Assembly: GCA_013423385.1 (NCBI GenBank)
Contig: BLZA01000030.1
Location: 1-64,000 of the forward strand
From: Naganishia liquefaciens
Taxonomy: Eukaryota > Basidiomycota > Tremellomycetes > Filobasidiales > Filobasidiaceae
DNA length: 64,000 nucleotides
Direction of reading: 5' to 3'
Shown here: positions 12,389 through 22,405 of the stretch, piece by piece
Layout of the letters: the number at the start of each line of letters is the position of its first letter
How positions within the stretch are numbered: position 1 is the stretch's first letter
The notes under the pieces: model-generated
What the model was told of the DNA's origin: nothing
The model's database searches: none
What the model saw: the letters and a program-made list of their open reading frames with translations, nothing else
Translations under genes and position numbers: made by a program

Positions 12389-13445
12389 GTGCGGGTTCTG
12401 GTGTCATGAACGGGTAATGGACAATCTTTTGTTTGTAGAGTTTTCAATGACGTAGGATTGTACCAACATCTGTCAAGAATGCTAATGTCATCGAGCGATG
12501 GATGGAGACGGTCCATCTCAACATCTTGAAAATGACTGATCCCTCATTGGCGACTCTGCATGACTCGAGAATCATCCCGTACGTAAATACAGTTTACCAA
12601 ATGGCGGACACATCGCGAGACTTCTAAAAACGTCTCGCTGACGACAACGATCATGACTGCGATTCGTTACCATAACGAGCCCAGTCTTGACGGAAACTGA
12701 GACGAGGAATCCAGTGATACAGACAACAGGCTGAATGCGGGAATATTCGTCCTAGAGCCCATTGCGCAAGAGTCAAAAGGGTGAAACGAGCGTTCCCTGC
12801 CCTTGGATACCGCTTCAGAGCCATTTGCTATCACCCAGGGTTGCTCCATCGTGCATCTGGGAACCGTTGTTGCCGGCGGTGTGCATCGACGGCGGGAGAC
12901 GGTTTTGACTATTGAACGGATGATCAAGCGCAGTAAGACCATGTCAATACGATCGCGCCTCCCAACATTTGGCTTGAAGACTCGTGACATTCATTGATTC
13001 ATGGCATTTGCGATCTAAGAGGCTAAGATTCTCAAGCGTGAGGAACGGTCAATTTATCCCTGCAAAACCCGACATAGCAGTCAACAACTCAAACGGGAAG
13101 TGCAAAACATCATGGTATAACGACTGGAAAAGGACCGCCCATGGGATACCCTAGTTGTACACAGCGACCAGCAAAGTAAACTTGCGAGCACCGCTGAACC
13201 AGCGATTGGGCTTGGAATCTTACCAAACACCGTTTCCGGCATGTCTTTCTTTTGGCATTTTTTCAGACGCAATGTCCTTCTAACATAGATTCTGATCTCT
13301 GAGTGAGTCTAGTTGGGTAATGGTTGTACTGAATCGGCAGGTGTCGTGTTTCGGTCATCGAAAGAATTCGTAGCAAAGAGCTCTGGGTATGAGCGTCGAG
13401 GCGTAAGGAGCGAGAGAATTATGAAGCGCCGCATGTTGACGGCGA
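12389..13445. other. Intergenic spacer, no gene seen
   Basis: About 1 kb between two convergent genes. Only short open frames with no protein-like composition or splice logic; no repeat or RNA gene recognised. Confidence 0.5.
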
Positions 13446-14236
13446 TTAATGAACCAATTTCGTGCAGAACTCCTTGTCATAACAGCAGTCAAGGAATTTG
13501 TCCGGGTCTAAGTACCGTAAAAAAGCAGCAGAGCATGACATGTTGAGTCCTTCGACATGTCACAGGACAGAAGGCAGACTTACAGCACTTGGTACTGGCA
13601 TACTTGCCGTGCAGGTCCGCACAAGATCCCTCGATGGCAAGGTCTCGACCCTCTTTCTTGACAAATTTCTCGACCTGCAGTGATATCCGAAGCAGTTTCA
13701 GGAGAAAGAAACCCATGGTAAACCCCGAGGGTCTTTGCTCACAGGGGCTCCGTTCAATGTCTTGGGGTAACAGGTGCCATTGTAGGATACAGTTGCATCG
13801 CAGCTAACAAGCCAAGATCGAGTAAAATGGTTGAAAGAGCACTGTCATTGCCAGTCTGTGGCTATGCGACACTCACGCTTTGTCGTCCAGGCAGGCCTCA
13901 GCGCAGTCGTAGATGTATTTGCCCTTGGTGGTGTGGCCCAGCTGGGATGCAATCTGTCAATTGGGTGCGAAATCTCCGAGTGATTGAAAGACTTGCATCT
14001 CCGCACTCGACATCCCAACCGTGGAAGAAGGCAAACTTTTCGCAGACTTCGGTAGGCACCGGCTTGGGAGGAATGGGCGTCGTCGTCGTCGCAGGAGGCT
14101 TTGGCCTTTCGGTGCTAGCGGGGACACTCGAAGAGGATCCGTATGCTCGCCTCGTCGGATTCTCAGGCGTGAGGAGAGCGTATCCGCCCATGGAGGCGAT
14201 GGTAAGAGCAATGATGCAGGCGGAGATGAGTCGCAT
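13446..14236 (-). CDS. Secreted Cys-rich PAN/apple-like protein (family member 1)
   Basis: Five exons (14236..13997, 13953..13877, 13803..13743, 13674..13584, 13507..13446) join in frame to 176 aa. The N terminus MRLISACIIALTIASMGGYA is a signal peptide or signal anchor, followed by a Ser/Pro/Thr linker. The Cys-rich part has DCAEACLDDKACDATVSYNG then TCYPK, like one PAN/apple module, and ends with CADL...KCYPDKFLDCCYDKEFC. The first intron has no usable GT donor: the only join that keeps the Cys-rich frame is a GC donor, GAT|GCAAGT, with acceptor TTGACAG. The C-terminal pattern (Cys, Asp-Leu, spacer, CC) recurs in the genes at 37788-39156 and 41181-42052. No function known; probably extracellular. 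Confidence 0.72.
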
Positions 14237-14716
14237 TTTCTCTGGTGATGTCGCGAGTCGGAAGAATTGCTCGATTGTCAAGCTCGTCAAAGAGCCGCTA
14301 AAGATGGGGATTTTATAGTTACTTTGCTAGGAGAATGTAGTCGTGCAAGAAATCATGTCATCTCTCCAGAAGTACACATAGAGCTTTTCTGCTGTGACGA
14401 CACAGCGAGGCGATGGGTGAAGCGAGTCCGCCTCGACTTTCAAGTGGCTGCAACCAGCGTAACAGGTACACCACCTGGAATCCGCACTTTCTAGAGACTT
14501 TCTGTCCGCATGAGCGATAGGTCCTAGATCTGGTCAGACACGGCTCTTTGATGACCAGAGGCTCCAGTGCTATGAATGGCGAGTCGGGCGCGTGGGATAA
14601 CTCGTTGTACAGCTGCTGTGCTGTACTCGAAGCTTGATGCATGATTTCTCTCCCACGGCGGATGCAGAGCGGCTGAGACACGCATCTTGAGCCGTCAGCA
14701 GTCTGGTCTGCTCAAC

Positions 14717-15085
14717 ATGACGCGATATTCAGATCACGAGGATTCATCCCTTCCAATCACCATCGCACAGTATGGCACCACGATGACGGACAAGCTCAAG
14801 GAACATCTCAGAGGATCCAAGCAGTATCTCGTAGAGTTGACAAACAGCTCTCAGCAGATCACCGTGCAAGCGGAATCAAAGGCGATAATGTTCCGCAACC
14901 CTGTGGGCATTACGAAACTCAGGTGCACCTGTCCTGCGGGTAGACTACAGCAGTGAACGACAATCACCCACGACATGTCATCAGCAATCAATCTCTCAGG
15001 GATTACACGGTTCCGCGTATGGTATCTCGCACGATTGGCCTGTTCACAGACCGCTTCGAATGACGATACCCTGGTCCACCTTTGA
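14717..15085 (+). CDS. Small hypothetical protein
   Basis: A possible two-exon gene (14717..14939 and 14985..15085) encoding 107 aa, with a 45-nt GT-AG intron that keeps the frame. The product begins MTRYSDHEDSSLP and has no motif I recognise. Its 3' end lies about 140 bp before the CAP10 gene start on the same strand. It could be chance; the spacer 14237-15228 holds nothing else. Confidence 0.3.
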
Positions 15086-15228
15086 CGTCGCCCTACCGTC
15101 CTGTCGCTTACCGGTGATCCTCGGTTCGAAAGATATCGGTATACACAATTCGTCGAAAACGCGAATAAGGAATTGTGTCAGGACAAACATGCGAGACCGC
15201 ATCTCCCAACGTGTGTCCAGGAGTCGAA

Positions 15229-17132
15229 ATGATTTCCTCGGTCTTGCCCACACACCGTCCGTCGATGCCACTACGGATTTTGCTGCTAGCCGGTCTGGTG
15301 GCTCTGGCGATCTGGTACTATGCGAGTTGGGCCTCGAGTGGATTCTTTTCCGCATCATCCAACATCCTCGCTCCTTTGGTGCACCCGATCGACGAGCTGA
15401 TCTCGAGAGCAGAGAACGTCTTCGACGCCCTCGTGTTCAGCGAAACGAAAACGCTAACCGATACCACCGCGACCTATCGCCAAAGACGTGGCAGACATCC
15501 ACCTCCCGGGTTTGATCGATGGTACAAGTTCGCGCAGGACAACAATGTCATCATCGTCGAAGAATTTTGGGACCAGATCTACCACGATCTCGAGCCATTC
15601 TGGGCGTTGCCGGCGGCCCAGATTCGCAAGGACGCATGGGATTTTGAGATGACCATTCACATACGGGACCACAAGGCTGAGGCGGGAAGCGACTGGTTCT
15701 GGACTCAAATCTGGCTTGACCTCGTGCGGACTATCGAACATCTGCTGCCGGACATGGACATCGCCCTGAATGCCATGGACGAGTCGAGAATTGTCGTACC
15801 TTGGGAGGATATTGCCGCTCGGACAGAGGAAGCTGAAAGGATGAGGCGTATTCCCGAGCCGCAGGAAATCGTTGCCGAGTTTCAAGAACTGCCTGCTGCC
15901 GGGCATGACCCTGAACCACATAGGGAGACAACCGAGAAACATTGGGAGAGGACAGGTACGTCGATCGTCTCCCGCAATAGACCCGTAGACCGATCGCTGA
16001 CACACATCTTTCGCCAGGATCCTTCTGGGACATTGCGCGTCGTGGCTGCCCTCCTGCCAGTCTCGCACGCCAGGCCGAGACAATGACAGACTTTGATCAC
16101 CTCCCGGTCATCAACAGGCAACTCGGAGCACCTCATTCGTATCATGGCTACGTCTCCAATTTTACGCTGTCAACCGAGATCTGCCATCAGCCCGATCTTC
16201 AGGGACTCAGCGGTGTCTTGGTCGAACCGCGGACTATCAGTGTGACGAAAGCACTCTTCCCCTTGTTCGGCGGTAGTAAACTGGGCGTCAACAACGAAAT
16301 CCTTCTTCCGACGCCGCTGTACTGGATCGACGAAGAGCGTTGGGGCGGAGGAAGCGATCACGGCGGGCCATGGTCTGGCAAAATCTCAGGAGCCGTCTGG
16401 CGCGGGGTCGCAAGCGGCGGCAACAACCGCGAGAGTACCTGGCGCGCCTTTCAGCGCCATCGCTTCGTCGCCATGAACAACGGAACCAAGCTCTCTTTGG
16501 CCCAGAATTGGACCGCCCTCCCCGTCAATTTCGAGCTTCCCGACAACTCGGTGATTGCGCAACGCGAAGGGAAACTGGGTGATTGGGTGGATTCCTGGGC
16601 CGACATCGGGTTCATAGACCTCCTCTGTGAAATACCTCCGGGAGCGTCGGAGCCGGATACCTCTTGCCGATATACCTCGCCGCATTTCGATATCGTCAGC
16701 GGAATGAAAATGGCAGATCAATTCGCCCGGAAATACCTCCCAGATCTCGACGGAAACAGCTTTAGCGGGCGTTATCTCGGTTTTCTTCGCAGCACGAGCT
16801 TGCCCATCAAGGCTACCTTGTGGCGGGAATGGCACGATTCACGTCTGGTAGCGTGGAAGCATTTTGTGCCCATGGACAACCGGTATAGCGATTGGTTTGG
16901 CATCATGCAGTACTTTCTGGGGTATGAAGGGGAATCACAGAGTGCGCCGGCACACGATGAAGCGGCGGAAAGGATCGCCAGCCAAGGCAGGGAGTGGGCC
17001 GAAAAGGTACTTCGGAAGGAAGACATGCAGGCGTATGTCCTCAGGCTGCTGTTGGAATATGCGAGAGTCTCGGATGAAAGGCGGGAGCAGATGGGCTGGA
17101 CTGGAGATCTGGTTCTGGGATCGCACAAGTAA
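15229..17132 (+). CDS. CAP10-domain glycosyltransferase (GT90-like), type II membrane protein
   Basis: Two exons (15229..15955, 16018..17132; 62-nt intron) give 613 aa. A short cytosolic N terminus is followed by one membrane span, ILLLAGLVALAIWYYA (about residues 16-31), typical of Golgi type II glycosyltransferases; an alternative ATG at 15265 leaves almost no cytosolic tail. The lumenal part has the CAP10/GT90 pattern: KISGAVWRGVASGG, then FRSTSLPIKATLWREWHDSRL and a long C-terminal helical end. CAP10-type enzymes include beta-xylosyltransferases that build capsule or wall glycans and glycosphingolipids in basidiomycetes. It is next to a GT32 gene on the same strand, which suggests a small glycan patch. 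The donor and acceptor sugars cannot be read from sequence. Confidence 0.82.
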
Positions 17133-18007
17133 AGTTTTGTACGGAGGATGTATGGGCGGAGAACTAATTCGTTGTCGATGAATTGCGACGAGCCAAATCT
17201 GAGTACTGGAGAAAATTTGAGGGTTGTGCAATACTTGGCAGATATACATGACTCTGTGCGGACTCTGAAGAGTGGTAACCGGCTAGTGATTGTTCGTGCT
17301 TCGCTGGCTATCCAGCGCCTTCGGTGTACGAGCGCACAGAAGCTGGGGTTGCTGACGAGGCTGAAGTGCAGCGAGGTAAGCACACGGTGCGATAAGCACT
17401 TCAGCTCAAAACTTTCACCTATCACTTGTACTCTGTTGCTCACGTGATACACGTTTCAAGTCGTCTCAGGAGTCATCCCTCAGGACGTCAGAAGTAACCC
17501 ACTGTACCGCCATGTACCCAAATGATACAGTAAATTGGTCGTCAGCTACACACATATACACACACAGATTGTCATATTTATATCCGCCGCGATTGATACA
17601 TTTGGAAGCGCTAGGCATGTACGACGACCTGTATCATACTATCTTTGATGACATGTGTGGTAGAGTCGCTGTAAAATCACAGTCAGCTAGACTATCATAC
17701 ACGAGACTAGGTCACCCACCCTTACACGAGGCGTCCCATGCTCACTCTCGAGCGGAAACAACCCGCTGATTCAAGCTTTCAATTCTGTAAGCTTACCTGG
17801 CTGGCGGTCATGGCATGTATCGGAGTGAACACGATACTTGCTACCGCAACCAACACTCTAGTATCCTACAACGATATGTTTCTCGGTTGATCGTGATCCG
17901 TATCTCGCTGTGTAACATGCTTATTCACTACTAAGGGTCGTCCGTGGGCTTCAGAACAAAATCCTAACCTGCGAGATTGGTAATCGGTATTCGGGATAAC
18001 CAGCACA
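17133..18007. other. Intergenic spacer, no gene seen
   Basis: About 0.9 kb between the CAP10 and GT32 genes; AT-richer than its neighbours, with short CA/TA runs near 17550. No coding stretch, RNA gene or repeat supported. It probably holds the GT32 promoter. Confidence 0.5.
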
Positions 18008-19938
18008 ATGCGTCGTTTTACGTCCCCTGCCCGACGATACAACCAGATTCTTGTTATTGCCATCATGCTCGTCGCTTCGGCATTTGTCGCTCTGTCGCGA
18101 AGTCCGGATCGCCCTCGGTTCGCTTCCTGCGATTCGCCCTCGAAAGGTATTTCCGGGGTGTGGGAGGCCATCGCTCGAGCAAGGCTCAGTCATCTGCAAA
18201 GTCGATTCAAGCACGAAAATGCATACTTTGAAATGGGCCTGAAGATGGGAGATCCGTCTTGGGATGGATACGTCAATGAGCTACGAGGGGTATATCAGCA
18301 ATTCTTCAAACCTGACAGAGCCAAATCGAGGAGTCTAGGCCGTCTCAAGAAGGAACGCAATGACAGTGTGAATGCGACATCGGTGGTGGAGCGAGTTCAA
18401 CAAAAGCTGGACGAATCTTTCAACGCTCTCTCGCAGCATATTGGGCACCCCGAGTACGAACGACTGAGTGATTTTATTCCGCACAAAATTCATACTACTT
18501 TCAAGAAGCCGTGGTTTCCGTCCGAGTTTTCGAGTTGGGATCGCATGAACGCTCCAGATGGATGGGCCATGGAGTTTTGGGACGACGATAGGATCTGGCG
18601 TTGGATGAAAGAAGTGTTTGGGAGGAATGGAACCACGCCCGACGACGATTTGGAGAAGACAGAAGGGGCGCAAATCCTTAAAATATACCAGCAGATACCC
18701 CAGGGGGTTCTTCGAGGTGAGCACGATGGTCCCAGCTGCTGCAGAGCGCTCACGAACGAGCTTAGCCGACTTGTTCAGGTGAGGTGTTGTCAACTATTGC
18801 TCAAGTCCATGCTCAATACGCTGGCTTGTAGATATCTTGTCCTACTCATGGAGGGAGGCAAGTTTCATGGGTGCTTTTGCGCGACTATGCCAACTCAAGC
18901 ACAAGCCGTCTTGTTTCCCAGGCTTGTACACCGACACTGACACCGCCTGCGTTCGCCCCATTCGGCAGTGGCCTGGCATCAGAGAAAACCACTGGGACTT
19001 GATGTGGAAGACAGACCCTCTACTGGTATCTCTGCCGCAAATGTACAATCTTCACTCGGTCGCGACGTGCCACGGGACACGTGCAACCGGGGACAATTCG
19101 TCTTCTGGGCAAGACCATGATGCGGTCGAGAGCTGGATTGACGACTACGAACGCAACTCGTGGGAGCCACCGAAATTGATCGTGGCGGTCGAGTTTGATT
19201 ACTGGGGACCCAACGCGGAGAAAACGTGGACCGAGATTGGGTATTCTCGCGGGTTCCAGATTGTTCAGGTGAGCGGTATACCAAGGTGGCGGCGTCGCAC
19301 GAGCGAATGACACGGCCTTGCGTCGATATCTAGTGGACAATGCTCGCACAGCCCGGACATCCCGTGTTTCTCGATGTGCTGGGCCGAATCATACGGGATG
19401 TGGCAAAGGATAGGTCTGTTTCAGCAGATTATACCAAGGGACAGTTCAAGGAGGAGATCAGCAAGGAAACACTTTTCAACGTGGTAAGCTCCAACTGCCG
19501 GTACCTACTGTCCGACGAGGATTCACACGCTGCCTAGCTCGATTTCACCGGCCCCGGCGTCTTGCAAGTCTTCAAGACGTCCCCCGAGTTCAATGCTCAT
19601 GCCGCATTCTTCCCTCTAGCTCGGATGCCGTCTTCCGGTACCTGCTGGCGCGGTGGGGTACGCATCCTCGCGATATATCGGGTGCATCTGGACCTGTCAG
19701 AATTGGCGATGTCTTGTGAGTTGTCCGGCCTGTTTTTTCTTGAGATCGACGGAGTGACACGTGCGATCCCTCAGGATCTATCCCTTGAAGAGTTTCTCGG
19801 CTGTCGGCGATATCGACAATTATCAGGGCGAGCATACGCTTGTTTGGCACGGGCGAGTCGACACATCGGTCGCATGCACACTTTTCGCTGACAAGGCCAT
19901 GCACTGACAGATTCTTTGGCTCATGGAAAGGATGGTGA
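18008..19938 (+). CDS. OCH1-like alpha-1,6-mannosyltransferase (GT32)
   Basis: Nine exons (18008..18716, 18766..18778, 18832..18857, 18922..19268, 19334..19483, 19538..19563, 19620..19715, 19775..19852, 19911..19938) close in frame to 490 aa. An N-terminal membrane anchor (residues about 13-31) is followed by a stem. The catalytic region reads IPHKIHTTFK, then RADLFRYLVLLMEGG and LYTDTDTACVRP, whose DTD is the DXD metal and GDP-mannose site of GT32/OCH1. TGPGVFSDAVFRYLLARWG and a GSWKGW end follow, both typical of the family. Exon 2 is only 13 nt. Three introns (18858..18921, 19564..19619, 19853..19910) need GC donors to keep these motifs. Golgi N-glycan or related mannosylation is inferred from the family. 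Confidence 0.87.
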
Positions 19939-20166
19939 TCTGAGCGTGACCGCGGAGGGTGTGGGGTTCATCGGGGCTGCAGGGTATCGGGCGCGGCGGA
20001 ACTGATACCATATGGACTGTCTTTTCGATTCCTATCATAGCCCGCGTCCAGGGTGTACCAAGCTACTTGTTCGTCTGCAAAAATCATGTCATGGCCCGAT
20101 CATCTGTTACCATGCGCACAAATTCAAAACATGATTGACATGTCGTCTCTTGCGTTTCGCGCGTCC

Positions 20167-21708
20167 TCAGCGCCTCGTCCCGCGCGCCCTCTCGGCACTC
20201 GCCATCAACGCCTCGGCCTTGGCCAACAATGCACTTCCCGCAAACTCTCGCTCCCTCTCCTCTGGCCTGGTCACGCTATCCGCCGGCGCCGCCAGCCCCG
20301 CCGTCGTTGCATATCCTGATGATGGCGGCGGCGGCGCATACACCTCGGTCGGCAGCTGCAATCCAACGCGTTCGCCCTGCCGTGTCGGATGATCACGCAC
20401 GAGGAGTTCCCCGCGCGCCGTGTAGATGGATACGAGGGCGTTGCGCGCGGCGCGGTGTTCGGCCATGCGGAGGGAGGAGCCGTAGCCCTCGGCGAGCTTG
20501 AGGCCCGAGGGCAGGAACAAGCCAATGTTGTAGATTGGCGACAGGGAATGACGTCCGGATTCGGCGAGAATGCTGGCGAGGCGAAGTCAGGCCCCATCGT
20601 TAGCATCCGACCATACGACCCCGAGGTCACGCAGCCGTTGGCTTACCGACTCTGCACGCCCGCCAACTCGGGCGCGCCTGCCTGACCGAGCAGTTTCCTC
20701 ACTTCGACGCTGAGCACGTGTTTCGGGTGACGAAAGCTGAGCACGGAAGCGACGTCGACGTGCCTCGACATGAAATGCGCATGCACGAATTTCCGTGCGG
20801 CGGCGATGCCCTGCGGGGACGGGACCAGCGTCAGCCGTGGGGGGTCACCGTCGGATGTTGCCCCGCGTCGACGCACCTTTTCCTGATACACGAGCGCCAC
20901 CAGCGCTCTCACACTGCGCGCGACCACCTCTTCCCACGTCGTCCGTCTCTTTCCCTCGGCCTGCGCCGCGGCCTCGCGCTCGGCCCTCACCCACCGGACA
21001 GGCACCCCTGCACCGGCCGTACTCCTCTTCCTCGCCTTGCCCGCAAACGCTTCCCCGCCACGAACGCTCCCATCGTCTGCAAACGGTGCATTGGACACCC
21101 CGAGTCCCAACGATCTCGCGACGTCAAAGCACGCCGAGGGGCCGACATGCAGCGAGACGAGCGCTTTGAGTGCCCGTGTGGGCAAGTTGGGATACACGGT
21201 CGCCAAGTGCTCGGATGCATACAACCCAAGGAGCGAATTCCCGAGCGCCGCCAACAATGCATTGTCCCCCGCGCGTTCCGCACGTGTCGCACCCTGAATC
21301 GACGGCGGAAGCTTGGCCGGGTCATAGCTGACGTCTGTCAAGGCTACCACAAGCTGCGCATGCATGGCCTCGCTCGAGCCCAAGCCGAGACGGGCACACA
21401 GGGCCGCAAGCGCCGAGCCGGGGATCGGGAGGTGCGCCGGGTAGTCGGGCGCGTAGAGCGGGTCCACCGGCGTTTTCGAGGACGTTGTCGGCGTGGTGGC
21501 GGTGGCGGTCGTCAATGCTCGGACGTTCCCTGCCATCAAACTTTGTCAGCCTGAACCCTCCCCCTGTATCCCGCTCGCACACCGTCAACTCACCCGCGAC
21601 ATGTCCCGCCGAAACACCCCGCTTGCCGATCCACCGTCCCGCGCCCGCCTCACCCAAAAGAGTCCTCGCTGCGGCTCTGACGGAAACGATGGTTGCGCGT
21701 GCTGCCAT
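20167..21708 (-). CDS. MRPL3: Mitochondrial large ribosomal subunit protein mL44
   Basis: Three exons (21708..21594, 21529..20647, 20572..20167) give 467 aa. The Arg/Ala-rich N terminus MAARATIVSVRAAARTLL is a good mitochondrial targeting sequence. The central region (about residues 60-220) is an RNase III-like fold with ALGNSLLGLYASEHL, where active RNase III enzymes carry their catalytic acids but mL44 is inactive. The C-terminal part is a double-stranded RNA-binding-like domain with LAEGYGSSLRMAEHRAARNAL. mL44 (yeast Mrpl3) pairs with mL57 on the mitoribosome. It is longer than yeast Mrpl3 because of Ala/Pro-rich linkers. Transcribed divergently from the endosulfine gene. Confidence 0.85.
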
Positions 21709-22405
21709 GACCTTGACTCGACTCGAGATGTGTGCTATACCCACGCTCTCGACTCGCCCGTCACCATCACACCCAACTTGACCTTGCACTCTTTGGTGCG
21801 ATCGACGGGGAATGATTCACCCACACTCGCCCGCCAAAAAAGGACAAGCGCGCGCGCTTTCTTTCGGGGCGGCGTCTTGTTGAAAGTGGGGGGTGGGGGT
21901 GGTGGTGGTGGAGGTGGTGGAGGTGGTGGTGGTGATGGAGTATCTGATATCACGGGGAAAGCAGCATAGGATGCACAAATGTCACGAGTCCCCCTCGCGA
22001 GCAAGGTAGTCGTTTGGGCGTCGGGTCTATGTATATAATCGGGATCTTCCCCAGCGTGCCCGATCTACAGGAAGCCCCCGCCCTGCCCATCATTTCCTCG
22101 CATCCGCGTCCCCCCCCCTCCGCCCACGATACCATGAGCCGTATGATCATGGACTCATCTCCCAGCGACGCTCTGTGCGCTATCCCTCTATGCCCAGATC
22201 CCTCGCTGGACCGGGGATGACCTCGCCTCCCTCCCGCAGCTGACCGCGGATGCAAACCCCCGTGAGCCGCGGAATCGAATCGACGCTAACTAACTAAGGC
22301 CGCCCTCCCCCGGAGCCAACTAATAAGGGGGATATCACACAGTCTCCCCGCGTGCCCCCCCCCTCTACCGACTACACACCACCCAGCCACACCAGACCGC
22401 GCACC
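21709..22405. promoter_or_regulatory. Divergent promoter region between mL44 and endosulfine genes
   Basis: 0.7-kb spacer between two divergent start codons. It holds a strongly purine/GGT-rich tract at 21888-21945 and pyrimidine runs near 22110 and 22350. Such asymmetric tracts often mark fungal promoters. No gene seen. Confidence 0.5.
21888..21945. repeat. GGT/GGA-rich simple sequence tract
   Basis: Almost pure G/T/A run of GGT, GGA and GGGGT units, capable of forming G-quadruplex or triplex structures. It produces a poly-Gly frame on one strand and a poly-Pro frame on the other, neither a gene. Confidence 0.85.

Noticed and set aside
20718-21554. 278-codon plus-strand frame opposite mL44
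   Set aside because: It is Arg/His-rich shadow coding of a GC-rich gene; the minus strand encodes a clear ribosomal protein.
21735-22004. Proline-rich small protein on the minus strand
   Set aside because: The frame exists only because of the GGT/GGA simple-sequence tract in the divergent promoter.
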